Shown here in pieces: positions 30,915 to 38,063 of a DNA stretch of 64,000 bases (its first letter is position 1; every line of letters starts with the position of its first letter). This DNA is from Streptomyces sp. NBC_00094 (lineage in GTDB: Bacteria > Actinomycetota > Actinomycetes > Streptomycetales > Streptomycetaceae), in the NCBI RefSeq assembly GCF_026343125.1, contig NZ_JAPEMB010000001.1, forward strand, positions 6,701,501-6,765,500, written 5' to 3'. The notes below the pieces were generated by a model that saw only the letters and a list, made by a program, of their open reading frames with translations, was not told the origin of the DNA and ran no database searches. The translations under genes were made by a program, and so were the position numbers.

Positions 30915-30931
30915 CATTACCTCGCAGGTAA
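30915..30931 (+). other. Right attachment core (attR)
   Basis: CATTACCTCGCAGGTAA, identical to the left core. The next base here is T, so the restored chromosomal site would contain the full palindrome ATTACCT-CGC-AGGTAAT. No tRNA gene overlaps it. Confidence 0.88.
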
Positions 30932-31081
30932 TCGACCCCTTCCGGGCCACGCGGCATGCTCATGAACACCGGAACCCGGGCGGCGCACTCCGCTCGGGCT
31001 CCGGACCCACCTCGGGCCATGTCCGGCAGATCATGGCCGGACAGGCCCCAGCCCGAACGTCCCCATGGAGGGTGATCCGCC

Positions 31082-31513
31082 ATGTCCCAGGCCCTGCGCG
31101 TATCGTTGAGGACTGCCCGCACCGCTCAGCCGCAGACCGCGCTGCGCCGCTTTCTCGCCCTCGACGCCGTCGTCACCGGCGCCAACGGACTCGCCTACCT
31201 CACGGCCTCCGGCCCCCTCGGCGAGCTCCTCGGCATCGACGCGGCCCTCCTGCTCGAACTCGGCGTCTTCCTCACCGCGTACGCCGCCGGCGTCGCCTGG
31301 CTCGCGAGCCGCCCGCAGCCCCCGGCCCTCGGCGTCAAGCTCGTCGTCGACCTCAACGTCCTCTGGGTCGTCCTCAGCGTCGTCGCCCTCTTCACCTGGC
31401 TGGAGCCGACCACCGCGGGCCTGCTGTGGACACCGATGCAGGCGGCCACCGTCGCCGGCTTCGCCGTGCTCCAGTGGACCGCTCTGCGAGCCGTCTCGGC
31501 TACTACTCGCTGA
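31082..31513 (+). CDS. Small integral membrane protein
   Basis: A 143-residue hydrophobic protein with about four transmembrane segments (FLALDAVVTGANGLAYLTASG; ALLLELGVFLTAYAAGVAWLAS; VVDLNVLWVVLSVVALFTWL; AATVAGFAVLQWTALRAV). Its function is unknown. GGAGG precedes ATG 31082. Its 3' end overlaps the convergent XRE gene by 11 bp. It is the first chromosomal gene right of the AICE, and the attR core is 150 bp upstream, so the insertion separates it from its former upstream neighbour. Confidence 0.75.
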   Translation: MSQALRVSLRTARTAQPQTALRRFLALDAVVTGANGLAYLTASGPLGELLGIDAALLLELGVFLTAYAAGVAWLASRPQPPALGVKLVVDLNVLWVVLSVVALFTWLEPTTAGLLWTPMQAATVAGFAVLQWTALRAVSATTR

Positions 31514-32321
31514 CCGTCACCGCCAGGGACTGGAGGTACGCGACCGTCTCCGCGTCGGCCGGGAGCAGCGTCTCGATGGCCAGCTCGGCGACGGTCACGT
31601 CCATCGGTGTGTTGAACGTCGAGATCGACGACACGAACGACAGGATCCGTCCGTCGTGCTCGATCCGCATCGGCAGCGCGATGTACGGGTACGGCTCCGC
31701 GTCGGGGGCGCTCTCCTCCTCCGCGCCGGGCGGCAGCGGATAGGCCGCCACCTCCTCGTACAGCTCCCGCAGCGCCTCCGACCGGGCCAGGGCGATCTGC
31801 CGCTCCATCTGGGCCAGCAGGTGCCCTCGCCACTCCCGCAGGTTACGGATCCGGGGCGCGAGGCCCTCCGGATGGAGGGTGAGCCGCATCGCGTTCAGCG
31901 GCGAGGCCAGCAGATGCTCCGGCAGCCCGTCGAGCAGCAGCCCGATGCCCCGGTTGGCCGCCACCACCGTGTACGAGCCGTCCACCACGAACGCCGGATA
32001 CGGCTCGTACCCCCGCAGCAGCCGCTCGATGCCCTCCCGCAGCGCCTCGAGCCGCGGGGCGTCGAGCGGCGACTCCGTGTACCGGGGGGCGTAACCGGCG
32101 GCGAGCAGCAGCGCGTTCCGGTCTCGCATCGGCACGTCCAGGTGCTCGGCGAGCCGGAGGACCATCTCCTCGCTCGGCCGGGAGCGGCCGGTCTCCACGA
32201 AGGAGATGTGCCGGGCGGACGAATCCGCGCGCAGTGCGAGCTCCAGCTGGCTCAGCCGGCGCTGCTCACGCCAACCGCGCAGCAGCGGCCCTACCCCCGT
32301 GTCGCTCACGACAGTTGTCAT
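31503..32321 (-). CDS. XRE regulator with MmyB-like ligand-binding domain
   Basis: A 272-residue protein. The helix-turn-helix is LLRGWREQRRLSQLELALRADSSARHISFVETGRSRPSEEMVLRLAEHL (about residues 13-61). The C-terminal part is the MmyB-like PAS-type domain (YPAFVVDGSYTVVAANRGIGLLLDGL; NLREWRGHLLAQMERQIALARSEALRELYEEVAAYP), which in known members binds fatty-acid-like ligands. Members usually control a neighbouring oxidoreductase gene; none is adjacent here. ATG 32321 is used; the in-frame extension upstream looks non-coding. Confidence 0.85.
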   Translation of the reverse strand: MTTVVSDTGVGPLLRGWREQRRLSQLELALRADSSARHISFVETGRSRPSEEMVLRLAEHLDVPMRDRNALLLAAGYAPRYTESPLDAPRLEALREGIERLLRGYEPYPAFVVDGSYTVVAANRGIGLLLDGLPEHLLASPLNAMRLTLHPEGLAPRIRNLREWRGHLLAQMERQIALARSEALRELYEEVAAYPLPPGAEEESAPDAEPYPYIALPMRIEHDGRILSFVSSISTFNTPMDVTVAELAIETLLPADAETVAYLQSLAVTVSE

Positions 32322-32412
32322 GGCCAGACGGTATCCCAGAGGGGGACCCGGGTAGCTTTCCCGGGGGACCCTGTCCGTCATCGCGCACCACCTGACCGGA
32401 GGGAGCACCACC

Positions 32413-32721
32413 GTGCCCACACAGCCGCTGTCGCAGAAGGAGATCGAGGACCGTCTGCGGGAGCTCCCCGGGTGGTCCGTCGAGGGCGGCGATCGTCTCG
32501 CCCGCACCTACCGGCTCGGCGACCACTTCGCCGCGACCGCGCTCGTCGTGCACGTGGCCCAGATCCAGCAGGAGCTCGACCACCACTCCGATCTGACGCT
32601 CGGTTACAACACGGTGGCCCTGTCCGTGAACACCCACTCCGTCGGCGGGGCCGTCACGGAGAAGGACTTCGAGCTCGCCGAGCGCGTCGAAGGGATCGCC
32701 CCGGGCCACGGCGCGAACTGA
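32413..32721 (+). CDS. Pterin-4a-carbinolamine dehydratase
   Basis: A 102-residue protein covering the whole PCD fold. It has LPGWSVEGGDRLARTYRLGDHFAATALVVHVAQIQQELDHHSDLTLGYNTVALSVNTHSVGG, where the H-H-S/P-D-L catalytic core and the T-H-S-V-G-G end motif are intact. The enzyme dehydrates 4a-hydroxytetrahydropterins to recycle the cofactor of aromatic amino-acid hydroxylases. GTG 32413 is preceded by GGAGGGAG. Confidence 0.9.
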   Translation: MPTQPLSQKEIEDRLRELPGWSVEGGDRLARTYRLGDHFAATALVVHVAQIQQELDHHSDLTLGYNTVALSVNTHSVGGAVTEKDFELAERVEGIAPGHGAN

Positions 32722-32760
32722 CCCCCCGTCGCCTTCGAGGTGTTTCGTAGGATCACCGGC

Positions 32761-33507
32761 ATGGCTGACACCCTGCTCGACTACGAGGCCGAGGCGGCGC
32801 ACTACGACCGGACCCGCGGCGGCGTGCCCCGCGCCGACGCCGCGGCCGAGGCCGTGCTGCGGCTCGTACCGCCCGGCGCCCGCACGCTCCTCGACGTCGC
32901 CTGCGGCACCGGCCTCGTCACCGAGCGGCTCACCAGGACCGGTCTGCGGGTGTACGGGGCCGACGCCGCCCACGCGATGCTGCGGACGGCCGCCGGGCGG
33001 CTGCCCGGCCGGACCGTCCGCGCCGACGCCCGGCGGCTGCCGCTGCCCGACGCCTCCCTGGACGCGGTCTCCGCCGTGTGGCTGCTGCACCTCGTCTCCT
33101 TCGCGCCGGAGATCGTCGCCGAGGCGGCCCGCGTCCTGCGCCCCGGCGGCGTCCTGATCGCCACGGTCGACAAGGACGCCGGCCATGACGTCGGCAGTGA
33201 CATCGACGGGATCCTCCGACCCCACCGCTCGGCCGCCGCGGCCTCCGACCGCGCCGACCTGATCACCCGTCACGCGGCTCTCCACGGCCTCGACCCCGCT
33301 CCCGGCACCCACTTCACGGGCCACGGCCAGGGCAGCACCCCGCGCGACGCCGTACGGAAGCTGCGCGCGGGCTACTTCGCCTCCTGGTTCGACGGCGCCA
33401 CGACGTCCTCCGACGCGCTCGCCGCCGCCCTCGCGGCCCTCCCGGACCAGGACCGCCCCCGTGACGACCCCCGATACCGGCTGGCCGCCTTCGTCAAGCG
33501 CGGCTGA
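32761..33507 (+). CDS. Class I SAM-dependent methyltransferase
   Basis: A 248-residue methyltransferase: motif I LLDVACGTGLVTERL at about residues 43-57, motif II VYGADAAHAML, motif III RRLPLPDASLDAVSAVWLLHLV and LRPGGVLIATVDK. The tail WFDGATTSSDALAAALAALPDQ fits small-molecule methyltransferases with a helical lid. It starts 39 nt after the pterin dehydratase gene on the same strand and may be co-transcribed. The substrate is unknown. Confidence 0.85.
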   Translation: MADTLLDYEAEAAHYDRTRGGVPRADAAAEAVLRLVPPGARTLLDVACGTGLVTERLTRTGLRVYGADAAHAMLRTAAGRLPGRTVRADARRLPLPDASLDAVSAVWLLHLVSFAPEIVAEAARVLRPGGVLIATVDKDAGHDVGSDIDGILRPHRSAAAASDRADLITRHAALHGLDPAPGTHFTGHGQGSTPRDAVRKLRAGYFASWFDGATTSSDALAAALAALPDQDRPRDDPRYRLAAFVKRG

Positions 33508-33591
33508 ACCCCCTGAGCGGGCCCGCGTGGCCTTCCGTCCGGTGGAGGCGCCCGCACCGTCTCGGGCCGTAGGGCCACGGCGGAAGCCGTC

Positions 33592-34476
33592 TCAGGTCGC
33601 CGCCCCGCCCCAGGTCTCCGTCGCGAACGCGGCGAACGCGCGCGGCTCGCGGCCCAGGATCCGCTTCACCCCGTCCGTCGTCGAGGCGTTGTGGCCGTCG
33701 AGGAGCGACGCGAAGAGGGCCGCGAGCCACTCGGCCTCCGGCTCCGGGAGACCGAAGCCGGTGAGGAACCCCGCGTACTCCGTCGCGGACATCGCCTGGT
33801 AGAACACCGGGCGGCCCGAGGCGCGCGAGACCTCCGCCGCCACCTCGGCGAAGGACACCGGCCGCGGCCCCGTCACCTCGTGCACCCGCCCCGCGTGCCC
33901 GTCCGCCGTCAGCGTCTCGACGACCACGTCCGCGAGGTCGTCCGCGTCGATGAACGGCTCGGCCGTGTCACCCGCGGGGAAGACCAGCGCGCCCTCGGCG
34001 ACGCCCTCCGCGAGCAGTCCCTCGGAGAAGTTCTGCGCGAAGAACGAGGCCCGGACCACGGTCAGTTCGACCCCGGCGGCCGCCTCCCGCAGCGCCTCCT
34101 CCGCCACGACCGCCTCGGGCTCCCCGCGCCCGGACAGCAGCGTCACGCGACGTACGCCGCTCTCGGCGGCGAGGCGCCCGAAGGTACGCATCGCCTCGAC
34201 CGCGCCCGGGGCGGCGAGGTCCGGATAGTAGGCCACGTAGGCGGCGTCCGCGCCCCTCAGCGCCGGGCCCCAGGTCGCCGGGGACTCCCAGTCGAAGGGC
34301 GTCGTTCCGGTACGGGACCCGGCGCGGACGGTCGCCCCGCGCGCCCCGAGCCGCTCGGCGACGCGCCGCCCGGTCTTGCCGGAGGCGCTCGTCACCAGGA
34401 TCGTCTGCGTACTCCGCGCGCTCCGCGCGCCCTGAGTACCGTCCGTGCTCTGCGTGTTCCGCGTGTTCGTCGTCAT
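33592..34476 (-). CDS. NmrA-like NAD(P)-binding protein
   Basis: A 294-residue Rossmann protein of the NmrA/atypical SDR group. The nucleotide loop is ILVTSASGKTGRRVAERL (about residues 25-42), a variant of GxxGxxG. Later parts are VTLLSGRGEPEAVVAEEALREAAAGVELTVVRASFFAQNFSE and FIDADDLADVVVETL. The family includes quinone reductase-like and redox-sensing proteins. The first 22 residues are Thr/Ser/Arg-rich and may be disordered. It is divergent from an AraC regulator 101 nt away, which probably controls it. Confidence 0.85.
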   Translation of the reverse strand: MTTNTRNTQSTDGTQGARSARSTQTILVTSASGKTGRRVAERLGARGATVRAGSRTGTTPFDWESPATWGPALRGADAAYVAYYPDLAAPGAVEAMRTFGRLAAESGVRRVTLLSGRGEPEAVVAEEALREAAAGVELTVVRASFFAQNFSEGLLAEGVAEGALVFPAGDTAEPFIDADDLADVVVETLTADGHAGRVHEVTGPRPVSFAEVAAEVSRASGRPVFYQAMSATEYAGFLTGFGLPEPEAEWLAALFASLLDGHNASTTDGVKRILGREPRAFAAFATETWGGAAT

Positions 34477-34577
34477 GGTTCAAGACTCCCGCCCACGGCC
34501 CCCGCAGCCCATGCTCCGCAGTCTCACGCGCCTACGTCTCCGTCTCACCCGTACGGCGCGGGGCCTACGATCCGGCC

Positions 34578-35510
34578 ATGGACGCACTCGCCGGACTCCT
34601 CGACGGCCCCCGCGCCAAGGGCGCCTTCCTCCTCCGCATGATCATGGAGCCGCCGTGGTCCGTGCGCATCGAGGACGGCGCGCCCCTCTGCCTCATGTGC
34701 GTCACCGACGGCGAGGCCTGGGTCGTCCCTGACACCGGTGAAGCCGTCCTCCTGCGGCCCGGGGACATCGCCATCGCCCGTGGCCCGGAGCCGTACACCG
34801 TCGCCGACGCCCCCGACGCGCCGCCCCGCGCCCGCATCGGCCCCGACGGCGGCTGCACCACCCTCGCCGGGGAGCCGCTCGCCCAGACCATGCGCCTGGG
34901 CGTCCGCACCTGGGGCAACGCCCTCGACGGCAGCAGCACGGTCCTCGTCGGCACCTACCGGATGGACGGCGAGGTCGGCCGCCGGCTGCTCGACGCCCTG
35001 CCGACGCTGCTCCACCTGCCCGCCGACGTCTGGAACTGCCCCCTCATGCCCTTCCTCGACGAGGAGATCGCCCGCGACGAACCCGGCCAGACCGTCGTCC
35101 TCGACCGGGTCCTCGACCTGCTGCTCATCGCCGCCGTCCGCGCCTGGTTCTCCCGTCCCGGGGCCGAGGCGCCCGCCTGGTACAAGGCCATGGGCGACCC
35201 GGTCGTCGGCCGGGCGCTCCGGCTGCTCCAGGACGACCCCGCCCACCCCTGGACCGTCGCCTCGCTCGCCGCGAAGTCCGGCGTGTCCCGGGCCGCGCTC
35301 GCCCGCCGCTTCAGCGCACTCGTCGGCGAGACCCCGATGGCGTACCTCACCGACTGGCGGCTCGCGCTCGCGGCCGATCTGCTGCGGGAGACGGACGCCA
35401 CCGTCGAGGCGGTCGCCCGGCAGGTCGGCTACAGCGGCGCGTTCGCCCTCAGCGCCGCCTTCAAAAGAGTCCGGGGTCTCAGCCCGCAGGAGCACCGCAC
35501 CCGCGGCTGA
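34578..35510 (+). CDS. AraC-family transcriptional regulator with cupin domain
   Basis: A 310-residue regulator. The N-terminal cupin_6-type sensor (APLCLMCVTDGEAWVVPDTGEAVLLRPGDIAIARGPEPYTVAD, residues about 35-78) is followed by a helical linker. Two C-terminal helix-turn-helix motifs follow (WTVASLAAKSGVSRAALARRFSALVGETPMAYLTDWRLALAADLLRE and VEAVARQVGYSGAFALSAAFKRVRGLSPQEHR). Divergent arrangement with the NmrA-like gene suggests it regulates that gene, a common actinobacterial pairing. Confidence 0.88.
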   Translation: MDALAGLLDGPRAKGAFLLRMIMEPPWSVRIEDGAPLCLMCVTDGEAWVVPDTGEAVLLRPGDIAIARGPEPYTVADAPDAPPRARIGPDGGCTTLAGEPLAQTMRLGVRTWGNALDGSSTVLVGTYRMDGEVGRRLLDALPTLLHLPADVWNCPLMPFLDEEIARDEPGQTVVLDRVLDLLLIAAVRAWFSRPGAEAPAWYKAMGDPVVGRALRLLQDDPAHPWTVASLAAKSGVSRAALARRFSALVGETPMAYLTDWRLALAADLLRETDATVEAVARQVGYSGAFALSAAFKRVRGLSPQEHRTRG

Positions 35511-35530
35511 CCGGCCCCGGGCGACGGGCC

Positions 35531-35604
35531 GCCGGACCGGCGACACCCCTTGCCACTCCTTGCCGGACCGGCAAATCCCTCCGGACACTTTGCCGGTCCG
35601 GCAA
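35531..35604. promoter_or_regulatory. Three tandem GCCGGnCCGGC palindromes
   Basis: TTGCCGGACCGGCAA at 35560-35574 and TTGCCGGTCCGGCAA at 35590-35604 are perfect 15-bp palindromes 30 bp apart (about three helical turns). A third core, GCCGGACCGGC, lies at 35531-35541. They precede the His-rich methyltransferase and are likely operators for a dimeric regulator. Confidence 0.65.
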
Positions 35605-35645
35605 TATTTCTCGCGCATCGCGCCGACCCGTCGCACTCTGGACCC

Positions 35646-36569
35646 ATGAGTCAGCACCGCGCGTCCCACCACGGCCACGACCACCAGCAGGGGCATGGTC
35701 ACGGGCACGGCCACCACCACGACAGCACCCACCCGGACTGGAACCAGGTCGCCCCGCTCCTGGAGCGGCAGGCCGAGATCGCGAGCTCCGCCTACGCCGA
35801 GGCCGCCGCCTGGCTCGGCACCCTCGCCCCCGTCTACGGCGTCCGGCGGATCCTCGACATCGGCAGCGGCCCCGGCGTCGTCACCAGCCTGCTCGCGGAG
35901 GCCTTCCCGGCCGCCGAGACCGTCGCTGTGGACGGCACCCCCGAACTCCTCGTACGGGCCCGCGACCGCGCCGAGGCCCGGGGGCTCGGCGCCCGGGTCT
36001 CCACCCTCCACGCCGAACTCCCCGAGGGCATCGGCACCCTGGGCGAGGCCGACCTCGTCTGGGCCGGCAACTCCCTGCACCACATCGGCGACCAGCGGGC
36101 CGCGCTCGCGGAGCTCGCCGGGGTCCTGCGGCCCGGCGGGCTGATCGCCCTGGTCGAGGGCGGCCTGCCCACCCGCCACCTGCCCTGGCACATCGGTATC
36201 GGCCGACCGGGCCTGGAGGCCCGCCTCGACGCCGCCGACGCCGACCGGTTCGGCGAGATGCGCGCCGGAACGCCCGGATCCGTCGACGAGCCGGACGACT
36301 GGCGGGCGCTCCTCGCCGCGGCCGGCCTCACCCCCGCCGGCACCCGCACGTTCCTCACGGACGTCCCGGCGCCCGTCTCCCCGGTCGTCCGCGAGCTGGC
36401 CGTCTCGCACTACCAGCGCCTGCGCGACGGCTTCGGCGACCGCCTCGCCCCGGACGACCGCAAGACGCTCGACCTGCTCCTGGACCCGGCCGACGCGAGG
36501 TCCCTGCACCACCGCACGGACCTCTTCCACCTCGCGGCCCGCACCGTCCACACCGCCCGCAAGGGCTGA
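35646..36569 (+). CDS. SAM-dependent methyltransferase with His-rich N-terminus
   Basis: A 307-residue protein. Residues 4-29 are a histidine/glycine-rich run (about twelve histidines) that could bind metal ions. The methyltransferase core follows: RRILDIGSGPGVVTSLLAEAFP, TVAVDGTPELLVRARDRAEARG, EADLVWAGNSLHHIGDQRAALAELAGVLRPGGLIALVEGG. The C-terminus contains extra helices (YQRLRDGFGDRLAPDDRKTLDLLLDPADARSLHHR). A toxic-metal or metabolite methylation role is possible but unproven. Tandem palindromic operators lie directly upstream. Confidence 0.82.
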   Translation: MSQHRASHHGHDHQQGHGHGHGHHHDSTHPDWNQVAPLLERQAEIASSAYAEAAAWLGTLAPVYGVRRILDIGSGPGVVTSLLAEAFPAAETVAVDGTPELLVRARDRAEARGLGARVSTLHAELPEGIGTLGEADLVWAGNSLHHIGDQRAALAELAGVLRPGGLIALVEGGLPTRHLPWHIGIGRPGLEARLDAADADRFGEMRAGTPGSVDEPDDWRALLAAAGLTPAGTRTFLTDVPAPVSPVVRELAVSHYQRLRDGFGDRLAPDDRKTLDLLLDPADARSLHHRTDLFHLAARTVHTARKG

Positions 36570-36585
36570 CGGCCCGGGCGCGACG

Positions 36586-37050
36586 TCAGGACACCGGCTC
36601 CAACCGCCACCACTGGAACGGCGAGTCGGTGTCCTCCCACTGCCGTACGGCCCCGCCGGCCTCCCGGGACCCGGCCGCGACCTCCAGGAACAGTCCGCTC
36701 ACGAAGCTCACCAGCGCCACCGTCCCCGGCGACTGGAGGTCCTGCTCGATGACCCACTCCTGCGCGCCGAAGTTGTTCGGCTTCCACTGCTGGATCAGGG
36801 CGCCGTTCTCCGTGGACGCGTTCATGACGTCGAGTCGTTTGCCGCTGGCCGCGTTGACCAGGTGGTAGAGCCCGCCGCCGTTGGGCACGGCCGAGATGTG
36901 CCAGTGCTGCCCGGGCGTGCCGTCCTCGACCCCCTGCAGCATCTTCGCGCCGCTGCGGCCCGACCCCTCGGGCACTTCGAGCAGCAGCCCGCTCGCCACG
37001 TTCCGTACCCGGTAGACGCCCTCCTCGACGGGCCTCGGGGCACCACTCAC
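36586..37050 (-). CDS. Ricin-type beta-trefoil lectin protein
   Basis: A 154-residue single beta-trefoil (RICIN/CBM13) domain. Three repeats are visible, each with the Q-x-W core: GTPGQHWHISAV (about 48-59), NFGAQEWVIEQ (about 97-107) and DSPFQWWRLEPV (C-terminus), preceded by SGLLLEV, SGKRLDV and SGLFLEV strands. No signal peptide is seen, so it may be cytoplasmic or released on lysis. GTG 37050 is preceded by GAGGAG at 7 nt; longer in-frame upstream sequence is not protein-like. Confidence 0.85.
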   Translation of the reverse strand: MSGAPRPVEEGVYRVRNVASGLLLEVPEGSGRSGAKMLQGVEDGTPGQHWHISAVPNGGGLYHLVNAASGKRLDVMNASTENGALIQQWKPNNFGAQEWVIEQDLQSPGTVALVSFVSGLFLEVAAGSREAGGAVRQWEDTDSPFQWWRLEPVS

Positions 37051-37106
37051 CGCTCGCTCCTCTTCCCTGATGCGCGCCCGGCTCCTGGATACGCGCCCGA
37101 CTCTTC

Positions 37107-37961
37107 CTACGCGCCGACGTGGAACTCCGCCGGGTCCGGCCCGATCCGGCGGTTCTCGTCGAGGGCGGTGATCGCGGCCAGGTCCTCCGGGTCGAGCTCG
37201 AAGTCGAAGACGGTGATGTTCTCGCGGATGCGCGAGGGGGTCACCGACTTCGGGATGACGACGTTCCCCACCTGAAGGTGCCAGCGCAGCACCACCTGGG
37301 CGGGCGTCCGCCCGTGCTTCCGCGCGATCGCCACGATCGCCGGGACCTCCAGGAGGCCCTTGCCCTGGCCGAGCGGCGACCACGCCTCCGTCGCGATGCC
37401 GTGCCGGGCGTGCGCCTCGCGCGAGGCCGTCTGCTGGAGCTGCGGGTGGAGCTCGATCTGGTTGACGGCCGGCACGACCGACGTCTCACCGATCAGCCGC
37501 TCCAGGTGTTCGGGAAGGAAGTTCGAGACGCCGATCGCCCTCGCCCGTCCGTCGGCGTGGATCTTCTCGAGGGCGCGGTACGTGTCGACGTACGCGTCCT
37601 TCGCCGGCAGCGGCCAGTGGATCAGGTACAGGTCGACGTGGTCGAGGCCCAGCTTGTCCAGCGAGGTGTCGAAGGCACGCATCGTCGTGTCGTACCCCTG
37701 CTCGCTGTTCCACACCTTGGTGGTGACGAACAGCTCCTCGCGGGGGATCCCCGAGGCGGCGACAGCCTGACCGGTGCCGCGCTCGTTCTGGTAGATCGCG
37801 GCGGTGTCGATCGAGCGGTAGCCGGCCTCCAGGGCGGTGGCCACGGCCGTCGCGGCCTCCTCGTCCGGCACCTGCCACACGCCGAAGCCGAGCTGCGGCA
37901 TCCGCACGCCGTTGTTCAGGGCGATCGAGGGGACCTGGCCGGGGGTGCTGTCCGTGCTCAC
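37107..37961 (-). CDS. Aldo/keto reductase
   Basis: A 284-residue TIM-barrel reductase. The family signatures are present: MPQLGFGVWQVPDEEA, the catalytic-tyrosine strand YRSIDTAAIYQNERGTGQAV, VDLYLIHWPLPAKDAYVDTYRALEKI, AIGVSNFLPEHLERL, VNQIELHPQLQQ and the C-terminal NADPH-binding VVIPKSVTPSRIREN. It reduces aldehydes or ketones with NADPH; the substrate is unknown (2,5-diketo-D-gluconate reductase-like). GTG 37961 is preceded by AAGGA; an ATG 27 codons... further upstream region is less protein-like. Confidence 0.9.
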   Translation of the reverse strand: MSTDSTPGQVPSIALNNGVRMPQLGFGVWQVPDEEAATAVATALEAGYRSIDTAAIYQNERGTGQAVAASGIPREELFVTTKVWNSEQGYDTTMRAFDTSLDKLGLDHVDLYLIHWPLPAKDAYVDTYRALEKIHADGRARAIGVSNFLPEHLERLIGETSVVPAVNQIELHPQLQQTASREAHARHGIATEAWSPLGQGKGLLEVPAIVAIARKHGRTPAQVVLRWHLQVGNVVIPKSVTPSRIRENITVFDFELDPEDLAAITALDENRRIGPDPAEFHVGA

Positions 37962-38063
37962 GTGGAGAGGATCCTTACGTCGTCGGGGCGTGCTCGTCAT
38001 CGTGTCGAAGCACTTCCCCCGTTCAACGATCACGGGCCCTCCGGCATTCCATGCCGCCCCGCG

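Larger units (their letters stand above)
13661..30931. mobile_element. Actinomycete integrative and conjugative element (AICE)
   Basis: The segment is bounded by a perfect 17-bp direct repeat (13661-13677 and 30915-30931). At its left end it encodes a tyrosine integrase and Xis. It has a Prim-pol/DUF3987 replication operon, a TraB FtsK-type translocase, Spd-like membrane proteins, DUF2637 and zinc-binding transfer-associated proteins, and a GntR-Nudix and XRE-TPR regulatory pair. This is the known AICE module order for pSAM2-like elements. Nearly all genes read leftward. Unlike most AICEs it is not in a tRNA gene. Cargo genes occupy the last 2.5 kb before the right boundary and are less GC-rich. 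Confidence 0.92.
30739..31081. other. Right junction of the AICE and chromosomal leader
   Basis: No gene is visible. In order: the right 29-bp repeat, the right arm-type pair (30793-30813), the attR core (30915-30931), then chromosomal DNA with an imperfect GTCCGGC/GCCGGAC hairpin and a GGAGG ribosome site for the gene at 31082. Confidence 0.6.
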
